Source of the DNA: Lagopus muta
Taxonomy: Eukaryota; Chordata; Aves; Galliformes; Phasianidae
NCBI RefSeq assembly: GCF_023343835.1
Contig: NC_064439.1
Location: 28,187,933 to 28,251,932 of the forward strand
Direction: 5' to 3'
DNA length: 64,000 bases
Part shown: positions 1 to 9,434 of the stretch, in pieces
How the letters are laid out: every line of letters starts with the position of its first letter
Position numbering within the stretch: the stretch's first letter is position 1
Made by a program: the position numbers and the translations under genes
The notes under the pieces: model-generated
What the model was told of the DNA's origin: nothing
Database searches by the model: none
What the model saw: the letters and a program-made list of their open reading frames with translations, nothing else

Positions 1-609
1 AGGTCCTTTTACACGTTTTAATCTTCAAGTTTTTCACTTTTCAAACTCATAATCCATAGAGAAATCAGAAAATGCAGCATTTTTATTTTATATTGCATTT
101 ATGGGATAAAACCTTTATATCGGCTCTGATAAAGCCTTAGGAGTCCTAAAGCTCATCTTTTTTTAATTAACTCTCTCCTGCTGCAGATTTTGTCTTATCA
201 TTAAACCATCAGACAAAAAACAAAAAACCTGCTACAATTTAAAGTAGGCATCACCAAAAATACTCAAGGCAATCAAAGGCGAGTATTTAGCGGTTTTGTC
301 TGTATATCTTAAAAAATACAAAAAAACTTCAAAGGCTTCGAGTGCACAATGATGCCTTTCCTCAAATCTTGCCTGTGGTATTTTGCACGCTCTGCAATAA
401 GCCAGTTCCTTGCAGTCTGTCTTCAATTGAGTGATTTTGTGAGTATAAGGGAACCAAGCTTTGCTTACCTGCTATAAAAATAATTTGAAGTTAAAAATAT
501 TTTCTACAAAATCTTTGTCTACTAGTGCTCTTTAATTTTCCTGTCTTGCTGAGTTTGTTACTTTTCTTTGTAGTTTTGGTGATGGCATTGTGTTGTATAT
601 ATTTTGCAG
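1..609 (+). other. LRRC72 intron (partial)
   Basis: This is intron sequence upstream of the first visible LRRC72 exon. It is AT-rich and no LRR exon is recognisable. An antisense open frame at about 232-468 is discussed separately. Confidence 0.6.
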
Positions 610-699
610 ACCTGTTTTACAACCCTCTGGCATATGATGCAGGCTACCGTCTCTATGTGATACACAGCCTCCCTTCAGTGCAGCTCCTGGACAGGAAGC
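610..699 (+). CDS. LRRC72: LRRC72 exon: last LRR and cap
   Basis: A 90-nt exon lies between acceptor TTTTGCAG (ending 609) and donor GTAAGG (700). It enters with two bases that finish a codon and leaves with one base over. It encodes (D)LFYNPLAYDAGYRLYVIHSL and then PSVQLLDRK, the last LRR unit and its cap. Confidence 0.85.
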
Positions 700-3600
700 G
701 TAAGGATTGATTTTTCTCTTTTCACAAAGAGACTGTTGACTGTTGCTTTTGTTTTTTAATAAGTTTGGAAAGATATGTGAATTATTCTTGTCCGTTTCTT
801 ACGTACATTTGCTAATATCAGTTTGTTAGGTCTTTTGCTATAACCATTTTTGAAAGTTTTATTTGGCATAAACCCTTTGGTTCACCCAGCACTGTTAATT
901 TCCATCTTTTTCTATTTAAATTGTGTATCTTGTAGTTGATCTAGATATTGTTGGGTAAGAGATATAAGCCTGCATTTAGAAACACGTGCCTCCATTTGGT
1001 GTGATGTTCTCAGATAACTGTGTGTTTCTGTGCGTTTCTAGAATGTATGCACATCCATGCTGACCAAGTTGTCAGATGGAAATCTTCATGAATCATCAGA
1101 TCTTTCACTTGTTGTCTTAAAAAGAAAAGAATTATATTGAGAACAAATACATAGATATGTATCAGTAAATATATTGAAGGCAAACCAATTTAATAAACAA
1201 GCCACAGTGGAGCCAGAAAATCAGCTTTGGTGGTTGTGTCTTTGATGTTTGGTGAGCTGTGATACACAAAAGGATTGAATGTTACTGTGAAGGGCTGAGA
1301 AAAGTATTGATTTGTACCTGACTTTCTCCTCATGGGAAAACAGTGAGGAGAAACTGTCATCTTGGAAACCTGCTCTGAGCCTGTGGGAGAAACAGTGCAG
1401 GAATTGAGAAGGCAGCCTCAGGATGACTGTTTGGCTGCAGGTTACGCAGCCCTGCCATGAAGCAGAGCTGGCAGATGGGCATGGTCTGTGTTAGGGGTTA
1501 TTGAGCTTCTGGGTTGACCACGTAGCCATCTGCCAATGGCTGTATGTTCATTTCCTATACTGGAAAGTGAAACACCTTCCCCGTGTACCTCCAGCCTCTT
1601 CAGTACTTGGTCTGGGGCACTTTCTTCAGACTGTTTTATTAACAGTCACTTTTGGCTGTCTGAAGCTAAATCTACTGGGAAACACACGCTGCCTTTACAG
1701 TTCTAAAAACGATTCCACAAAACTTCATGGACTCCTGTCTTCAGTACAGTTACACTGTATTCAGCTCTGGAGCAGGACTTGCAGCATTAATTTCTATCAA
1801 GCTGTACGCTGGGTGTTCTATTTAGTGAACTGTTTATTTAATGTTACAAAGACTGTAATGTGAAATTAAATATTTCCTCTTTTGATCTTGAATGGAAAAT
1901 GTTCCATCTGTGGAACATTCCGACAGCTTCGGCCTGGCTGGTGTCTTTATGCAGGACACGTGCTCACACTTTGTTACCTCCAGACATGGATGCTGCAGCT
2001 CCTTTCTAATGAGTCCCCCAGATACCACAACTTAGAAACTCCCCGTATTCAAAATGTTCCTGCCAGAGTTAGGTTCTAAACCTACAGCTCTCTTCCTTTT
2101 TCCTATCTGAAGTTTTAGATTAGTATGCAGGTCATATCATTAGTTAAAATCCCTCATTTAACTTACAGTCTCAAACTCTTTCTTAAAAATGTGAAGTTAT
2201 TTTTGAAATCAAGCACAAAACAAGAAAGTGTGAAGCTTTTCTTTTTACTGCACTCCTTCAGTTTCCTCCATAATTGAGCAATGGGAATTAAACTGACCTT
2301 GAAGTGGGATTTGTTCACACTGTTCGTAAAGAAAGTTCCAAGTTTTCACTGACTTCTGCAGTAGATGTCATCTGTAGTAATGAAGAGCCTTGTCTGGTAG
2401 TTTCTTCATTTAAAATTCCTGATCCTACTGTATCCAAAATCAATACTTTTATTTTGTTAGAGGGGGCTGTGCCCCAGAGCTGTAGCAAGCATCACTCTGT
2501 GATCTTCTTCTGAATCTCTGTGAAATTATGCAGATTTACATCACTGTTGTTATAAACCTGCACAAAATGAAGTTTGCATGCAGTTAGTACCAGCCTTTTT
2601 AGTTGATAGAGGAAATAGTTTTTTTATATCTCTTTTAACAGCAGTTACACGAAGAGAAAGGGAGTTGGCATTTCCTGTCTGTAACTGTGAAAGGTCCAGC
2701 GCTGTGGAGTCGATTGCTTTTGGGAAGAGAGTGGACTCAGTGCCAGGCACTGCCATCAGGCACAGCAGGGGCCCTCGGCCAGCCAGGAGACTGGTGGTGC
2801 CCCCAGGTATTCATAACCATAAGAGCAAAAGCAACCATTTGGGGGTGCTTTCAGTTGAAGTTCTTTTCATTCATCCAATAAAAACTTGGTGTCCTAGTTA
2901 GTAAAATATCAATGCATTGGGAACTCAACCAAACTGCTCCGCAGAGCCAGGAGCAGCGGTCAGAACAGCAGATGAATGAATCCTCAGCTGTGTGCATTAT
3001 GACAAATATGTTCATAGAGTCACAACATTGTAAAGGTTGGAAAAGACCACCACAATCATCTAGTCCAACTGTAGTTCCTGCTACACCCTGTAGTTAAACA
3101 AGTATTTTAACAGCTGAACAAACAGCATTTTATTTTTTCAACATATATCTTATTGTTATTTTTTAAATTTTATTGAAGAACATCTCAGTACACCGTAATG
3201 CTGTTTTAGTGATCAGCATCCTTGAGTTTTGATGCCCTCTAGTGCTTTTATAAAATGATCTCTTGAAGAAAATATTTTCTCCTACTGTTGTAGATTTTGC
3301 ACATCTTGCCTAGTTTTGTAAACAGATTCCTTTTTATGCTTTCCAAGCTGAGAATATTTTCATGATGTCTGATAATAGCATATAAAGTCATTTTCTAAAG
3401 AGTCCTTAAAACATTTACTGCTGTCAGACAGCACAGTGAGTACCCATAACCTTGTGACTGCTCTGTCATGGGGCAGTCCAGAGCAAACCACAATGTTGTC
3501 TGCTTTTTGGATGTACTTCTATGAAAAACCTACAAACCAATGCATGGAAAGGTTTGTCTAGGGAAAATTAAACATGAGTAACTGAATTTAAAAAGATTTT

Positions 3601-5404
3601 ACATGTATCAAATCTGCTGATTTTTTGACTCATTTGAACAAGTAATTTGTGTTCAGGATGATAATCCTCAGTTCATCAAAGTGCTGCATGCGCATTGATG
3701 TCTAAATTTGAACTTTTTATTACAGGTCGGGAATTTGGAAATCACACAAATCAGTAAGTGTTTTCTGAGCTTTCTGTTGTTGGTTTTGTTGTGGTTTTGT
3801 TTTGTGTGTGTGTGTGCTTTTTTCAGAAAAAAAAAACAGTGAAAATAATTTCTTGACAAATTTTCTGGTGTTCTGTGTTTCACACAGTTGAAAAGTTGAA
3901 GCTGTATCATTCTGATAAGATAGCCAAGCCACTGCTGTATTAATTCTGATATGAAAAGGTATTCCAGGTGTATAAAAATGCTATTTATTTTATAAAAGTG
4001 CTGTTTATTTTATAAGATCAAATAGCAATAACTAGAAAAAGTGTGCTTGAAGCATTAGTGCGTCAGAGTAGCTGTTCTGTATTGTGGCACAGACAGCATT
4101 CTGCTTTCTGGTTGCTCAGAAGAACATACTCTCTGGAAAACATTACAGAGCTATAGAACAAAATGTTTTAAGTCTGTAGTTAACTTTATTCTGTTAAAAT
4201 TTCGACATCAGAAATAAATGGAAAAGCTTATTTCTGTGACATCTGCCTGGACTGAGGTGGTTTTTAATGGATTTTAATGTGTTGGCACTTTTAGATGCTA
4301 TCTTTATAAGATATTTAAAATCTTTAGATATCAGACTTTTGAGTTTCACATATGAAAATAGTTGCCAGATTTATTAAAGGAAATAATAACGGCCTGTATA
4401 TGATGATTTCCCTTAAAAACTTGATTTTTACATAGTTATTTTCAGTACAGCTCTTTACAGTCAGCTTAATTTGTGTTTATAAACGATTTTCCTGTTTTCA
4501 GTGGAGTTCATTCATTGATGCAATGGATGTGCAGCTTCCACTCCATCTGAATTGTGTAGGTACTTAGAGTTGGTGAGGTACCCAAGTGTTTGACAGTCTG
4601 TGTTATACCCAGAGGAGGCAAGGAGACAGCCACGTGGTTTATGTTAGTTTCCGAGCACCGTGTGTCACATAGAGCTACACCTCTATGGAATAAGTTCTTA
4701 CAAATTAGGGTTTTAATATTGTATCTGAGCTTAAAGTTTTGGTGGTTGGTTTGGAACTGATATTGCAAATCTGCCTCTTCTCTCTCACAAGTATCAGGAC
4801 ACATGAACAACATCAACTGAGATTTCTGGATTCAGTGTCCTGGATTCTTGCATGCTCACTATTTAAAAGACTCACACTGAAATAAATTTTGCATTTGCGT
4901 TAATGGGCATCAAATCAATATGAAATCATGCAGTGCACAGTTTCATGATTTCCACCGGATACTTGTAAGAATCAGAACATTAAAGTGGACAACAGTGCTT
5001 TAAATACATTTTAAATAATTTACTGCATGTTTTTTCCTTAGAATCTTGGACTGCTGACCTTTTCAGGTTTTGTTTTGCTTTCTAAAATTTGGTAACAGAA
5101 GGAAGCCTTCTAAAAATTTACAATTTACAATCGTCACTCCTGACTTCTAACTTCATTAACTATAGAAAGCACACTTAGTGAAATAACTCTGAAGTAGGTT
5201 GAGAGCATTCTGATAATGTTCATTTGTTCTTTTTGCAGAGTTCCATTTGAGAACCCAGAAGACGCTGTTTTACTACGGGCAATGAGAAGATCTATAATGG
5301 AATTTTCCTCTATTGACTGGAACAAAGTACCCACCTGTCGAGACAGAGGGCTTAAACACAAAGCAGAGGAATCCCCTGAGAAGCTGACAATCCAATTTAG
5401 ATGA
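610..5404 (+). CDS. LRRC72: LRRC72, 3' part (four exons, C-terminal half)
   Basis: This is the C-terminal part of leucine-rich repeat containing protein 72. Joined exons are 610-699, 2642-2806, 3726-3753 and 5239-5404, with codon phases that fit at every junction. The first exon carries the end of the LRR region (NPL, then YRLYVIHSLPSVQLLDRK), the usual LRR cap pattern in which a leucine run is followed by LLDR. The last exon carries a PEDAVLLRAMRRS block shared with the mammalian protein and ends in TGA. The N-terminal LRR exons lie left of the window. The molecular role of LRRC72 is not well known; LRR proteins usually bind other proteins. Identification rests on remembered similarity to human LRRC72 and on its place next to ANKMY2 and BZW2, as in human. 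The middle of the protein is poorly conserved. Confidence 0.85.
700..2641 (+). other. LRRC72 intron
   Basis: This 1.94-kb intron has a GTAAGG donor and an AACAG acceptor. The open frames around 1501-2079 show no recognised protein. I see no repeat I can name. Confidence 0.6.
2642..2806 (+). CDS. LRRC72: LRRC72 exon with NAGNAG acceptor
   Basis: This 165-nt exon has an acceptor within TTTTAACAGCAG and donor GTATTC at 2807. In frame it reads VTRRERELAFPVCNCERSSA, then VESIAFGKRVDSVPGTAIRH and a basic tail ending VVPP. VTxxER and the later SIAFxxKVD-like stretch line up with the mammalian protein. Two tandem AGs allow a start at 2642 or 2645, both in frame. Confidence 0.75.
2807..3725 (+). other. 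LRRC72 intron with CR1 tail fragment
   Basis: This 0.92-kb intron precedes the microexon. It carries an antisense CR1 3'-end fragment at about 3011-3098 and otherwise AT-rich sequence. Confidence 0.55.
3011..3098 (-). repeat. CR1 LINE 3'-end fragment
   Basis: The stretch runs from CATAGAGTCACAACATTGTA through GGTTGGAAAAGACC and CATCTAGTCCAACT. This is the reverse complement of the typical CR1 3' end, including the tail and the GGTTGGAA...CATCTAGTCCAAC signature. The copy is short and 5'-truncated. Confidence 0.8.
3726..3753 (+). CDS. LRRC72: LRRC72 28-nt microexon
   Basis: This short exon follows a T-rich tract and TTACAG (ending 3725) and is followed by donor GTAAGTG at 3754. It takes one base from the previous exon and passes two to the next, giving (G)REFGNHTN(Q). 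The residues resemble the EF/NN stretch that precedes the PEDAV block in mammals. Its boundaries rest on phase and splice sites; 28 nt is too short for similarity alone. Confidence 0.6.
3754..5238 (+). other. LRRC72 intron
   Basis: This 1.49-kb intron lies before the last coding exon. It contains a short TG run near 3805. No other element is recognised. Confidence 0.55.
5239..5404 (+). CDS. LRRC72: LRRC72 last coding exon
   Basis: The acceptor is TTCTTTTTGCAG (ending 5238). The exon opens with one base that completes a codon, then VPFENPEDAVLLRAMRRSIM, EFSSIDWNKVPTCRDRG and a KLTIQFR end before TGA at 5402-5404. PEDAV followed by a basic patch and the SIDWxxVPT motif match the C terminus of the mammalian protein. 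Confidence 0.85.
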
Positions 5405-5801
5405 CTTCTTTCTTCTTTAAGAAAAACACTGCTCCCCTGTCTAAAGTAGATGGAAGCATCTTACGTAAGTTACCATCTCTATAATGTAACTACACTAAAA
5501 CATGCATCTAATTAAATGATCTTCCAGGAAAAAAAAAAAAAAAGTAGTATTAGTGTAACATTCCTTTTATCATCAAATATATAATATCTAGGGTCAACAA
5601 ATTAAGAAATCAAATGCTAAACAGTGGTGATGTTATAACAAAAAAATGTTTGAAATGCAATTTCTATCGTACTTTTTTTTAATCTCAAATCTTAATTTCT
5701 TAACAAGTACCTTATAGGATACATTATTTCATTCTTTATAGTTTCTACTGCATAATTAGACTTATGATGTTCACTACCAATAATATATCTTCCTCCTTCA
5801 A

Positions 5802-5807
5802 AATAAA
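5802..5807 (+). terminator. Candidate polyA signal of LRRC72
   Basis: AATAAA lies about 400 nt after the LRRC72 stop, in AT-rich sequence typical of a 3'UTR. A good donor-like GTAAGT at about 5465 leaves open a spliced 3'UTR. Confidence 0.45.
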
Positions 5808-6287
5808 GATATGAGATAAATAGCATTCTTATTTCTAAGAGCAGTTCCAATTTGGTAATTTGTGTGCTACAGTAATGTGCTGGAATCTCTTAGTTTTATG
5901 ACACTACTGCACTGTGTCTCACTACCCACAGAAGCACAGACAAGTAAGGGTGCTGCAGTGTGGTTCCTGTCTGAGGCTGCCTACACTCTCCATGACGTGT
6001 CTCTGCTTACTGGTGCTTTATGGGGAGACAAGATGTGCCATACAGAATGCACTGTGCCAGGACTGCTGACAGCACTGTGGCACTGCACCTGACACTTTTG
6101 GCTTCCAAAGCCAGTTACCGCTAAAAGAGGTAGCAGATCTGTACGTAAATGGAAAGTAATACATTTCTTCACAACTTTCTATTCTGCCAAAGGCTTAGTT
6201 TCAGTCAGTGCTATTTGTTATATCAAAGTCCTTCAGCAGCCTGGGGCTTGTCTTCTGAGTTCTTTCTTTTTTCTCCTGTTAGCACTG

Positions 6288-6985
6288 AGTCATGAAATGG
6301 TCTAGGCTGGCAGGGATTCCTGGAGTTTATCTAGCCCAACTACTGTTGAAAGCCTAAGATAAGGTTATCCAGCACCCTGTCAAGGCAAGTCAAATATTTC
6401 CAGTGAGGGAGAGACCACCACTTCTTGGCAACCTCCTTTACTGTTTAATTGCACTCCAGAGCAATTTTCTTATATCCAGGTGGAATTTTGCCTGCAACAA
6501 CTGGGGCCTGTTGGCTCTTGTCCTGTCACTATGCATCTCTGTGAAGATAGCTCATCTGCTCTATAGCAACCTCTAGGTACTGTAAGTTTTGTGATTAGAT
6601 CTGAGCTTTTCTGTGAGCTAATGAGCTCACTTCCTCCAACTCTCTGATCATCATGGTGGCACCTCGGCTGGAACCTCTTTTGATTTTATTTTTTTTTTTT
6701 TTGAATCAGGTTGACCAAGGCTGGATGCTGTATTCCAGGCATGGCCGAACAAGTGCCAAGCCAAATGAGATAATTACATCTTTGATCTGCTGATTATATT
6801 CCTGTCTTTACCATCAGTGCTGCCAGGGCATTCCTCTGGCTCAGGGTCAACTTGCTGCCCACCAAGACTCCTGGGTCTGTTTCATCAGACCCAGACAGAT
6901 CCCAGCCTGTACTGCTGCTTAAGATTGTTCCATCCCAGATATGTGACTTCATCTCTGCTAAACCTTGTAATTCCTTTCACCTTTT
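6288..6985 (-). repeat. CR1 LINE, 3' part, old copy
   Basis: From TCATGAAATGGTCTAGGCTG the sequence follows the reverse complement of the CR1 3' region. It includes the AGCCCAAC tail motif, TTGTCCTGTCACTATG and the GGATGCTGTATTCCAGGCAT block, and continues into the end of the reverse-transcriptase region (CCAAGACTCCTGGGTC). It is about 700 bp and well diverged, with inserted T and A runs. Confidence 0.8.
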
Positions 6986-7884
6986 CAAAGTTAGATTCCT
7001 CCTTTTTTTTTTTTTTTTTTTTTTTTTATTTCAGCTTTCCTAGTTTTCTTGCTTATATTTACGCATCTTGTAAATGCCCTGAAGTCATTCTCATCAGCAT
7101 GGTTTTAAGAGGGAGATCAACACCTTGGTAGGTTTCAAGACAAGCCAGATTAAATGAAACTCTGGCTAACATTTTTTCTTAACGCAGTCCTGTCTAAATT
7201 AAGACCCATTAGGATTCACTAAGTGTATGCAATCCCTAGTTTACCTAACTTTTTTGTGCTTTTACAGCTGACTGTTCTCGCAGAGGTAGTCTACGATGTA
7301 ACAACCTCAGCTGAGGAAAGCTGAAGCGAAGCACTGAGACCCTCATTTAGATTGCACTTGCTCTCTTCTGAGATTCACTGCAAAAAGAAGCATGGCATCC
7401 TCTGTTCATGGTTCTGAAGCCTTTTGAAGTTAGAATGAGGACAAATGCAAGCACAATCTCCACTGGGTGGTAGCCTGTGCTTCACAATTACTTCCAATTT
7501 TCAAACTTTATCTTGTTGCTTAGGCTTTTCTCACCAAGAAAAGGTGTTGGCTAGTGGAATGAAATCAGAATTTGTGTGGTGGATTTTATGACACTTCTGG
7601 GAACCTGAATTGTTTGTCCCCCAAAAATGGCATTGTCAGAAAAGCACTGAAGAGAAATATATCCCAGTCAGACCCTACTATGATAAGAATTAGGAACCAG
7701 CAGCACTTCTGATTCCCAGCTCCAAGTATCATGATTCCATATCTATGTTCCAGACACCTCTCTTGCTTTCTGCCTTCTACTTGAACACTTGAGCTACAGG
7801 AAGCCCGTAGATCTCAAGTGGGAACATCACAATATGTCCTGGTAGGCATTAAAGATGCAGTAAACAGAATTGCCACTCTGCTCT

Positions 7885-9204
7885 CGTCTTTGAAAACTTT
7901 CCCTTTATTATTCACATTTTATTCTTCTAATCCTTGAAATGAAAACACTCTTGATCATACCAAAGGTACATTCCCTGCATTTATACATCCTCTTAAAATT
8001 TTAAGAATAATAAACAAAAATGTTCAATATATTAAATAGTAAAAAATTAATAGCATTTTTCCTCTATGTGGAAGGTGGCTTATTTATTCCTCTATGTTGA
8101 AGGATATTGCTGTATTCCAAACACATTGTTCATCCAACAACTGGAGAATATAAAATTCTACCATCTTTATGCAGCAAGTAGTATTTCAGGTCATGACATT
8201 CCCTTCTTTCATGAGAAAATGTAAAACTGAGTGAAAACATAACATTTAAGGGATGCTGGTTTTTACAATATAGTATTTAGTCGAAAGCCAATGTGAAACA
8301 TCAATAGCATAAATGGCATTGATACAATTTACCAATTGTAGTTTATAAATGGTCCCATTTCATTGTGATCAGGTTCAGCATGTAAAATATTAAACATGTC
8401 ATATGTTTATGAAATCATTCATATACATCCCAGTGTGCTCTAAGGCATCTTTACCAGAAAGCAGAGATTTAGAAACCATTATTTGTAACATTCACAATAG
8501 TTAAAATCCTACTGGTGTTCCCTTCATCAAACTTTAATAAGCTTGGAATATATTTGAGCAAATAAATAATGAAATCAATCTCTTGAAACACACACATTTC
8601 ACAGTCAGTCTGAGACTTACAAAACAGCTGTATCACTTAATAAAATTGCCACCACACACTACTGTTGTGCACTTATAGTCAAAGTATTTACAGTAATTTC
8701 ATGAAAATTTGAGAATTCAGATGAGTATCTTCAGAAGCTTAACTGCTACTGAATTCCTTTAAATAAAGCTTCATAAAGGGGTTCTGGCTTCCCAATACTT
8801 TTAGCTGTAGTTCTGTGTACTCTTGGGAAAAAAAAAAAAAGTCTTAAAAATTATATTTAAAATAATTTTCAGGTTCTGAAACCATGAATACTCCCAAACT
8901 TAAGTGGCAGTTTGACCAGATGCTCATAGATTTTACTATGCTTACAGCTGGTATACATATAGCTGGATCTATGTCACTCTAGTTTTCATTAGATAATAAA
9001 TATCTATTTTTACAATCTACAACAGAACCCGAAGACAAACTAGCCAGTATTTCATCTCAAGATGAACAAAGCTATGCTGTCATTTACAGGAAGCCTTGCA
9101 AAAGCCATGCTGTAAAGAACTCATACGTGGTCAGCATAAAAATTTCTTTATGACTGCTGGGGTAGAGGGATTTTACCAGAACACTCAGTCCCTTCCCAGC
9201 TTTC
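7885..9204 (-). other. ANKMY2: ANKMY2 3'UTR (probable)
   Basis: This AT-rich non-coding stretch lies between the ANKMY2 TAG and the distal polyA signal. It contains no recognised repeat or gene, which fits a 3'UTR of about 1.3 kb. Confidence 0.5.
7904..7909 (-). terminator. Candidate polyA signal of ANKMY2
   Basis: AATAAA on the minus strand (TTTATT on plus) lies about 1.3 kb after the ANKMY2 stop. A second, more proximal AATAAA is at 8083-8088. The distal site gives a 3'UTR ending near 7885. Which site is used cannot be told from sequence. Confidence 0.45.
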
Positions 9205-9434
9205 CTATTCCTCAGAATCCTGAATTTTTTGAAGAGCAATGTCAGCTAAGCCAGTCTCACTTTGCAGCGGGCTGTCAGGACGTGGGACTCGTGCTTCTGA
9301 CTCTTTGGTAAGTTCAGTTTCTTCTGTCTGGGCAGTCTGGATCCATGGATTTGGATCTGCTTCTTTGGTAGCATCTGGGCCGGGAGTTGACTGTTCTTCG
9401 CTTGTAGAACCAGCCTCTTCTGGTTGTGCTTCAT
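9205..9434 (-). CDS. ANKMY2: ANKMY2 exon 10, acidic C-terminal tail and stop
   Basis: The acceptor is TTTTGTCTAG (ending 9435). The exon begins by completing an Asp codon, then [20 protein letters not shown] and further E/T/P-rich sequence, ending QKIQDSEE and TAG (9207-9205). Only the composition and the final SEE resemble mammals; the tail is fast-evolving. Confidence 0.9.

Larger units (their letters stand above)
5405..7884. other. 3'UTR and convergent gap between LRRC72 and ANKMY2
   Basis: The first 400 nt are the probable LRRC72 3'UTR. A CR1 copy occupies about 6288-6985. The rest, to the predicted ANKMY2 transcript end, shows no gene. The two genes point at each other here. Confidence 0.55.

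Noticed and set aside
1501-2079. Overlapping frames in an LRRC72 intron
   Set aside because: No similarity recognised, non-ATG start in the longer one, and composition like translated intron.
6817-7131. Frame of 104 codons containing a phenylalanine run
   Set aside because: It is made of CR1 sequence and a T run.
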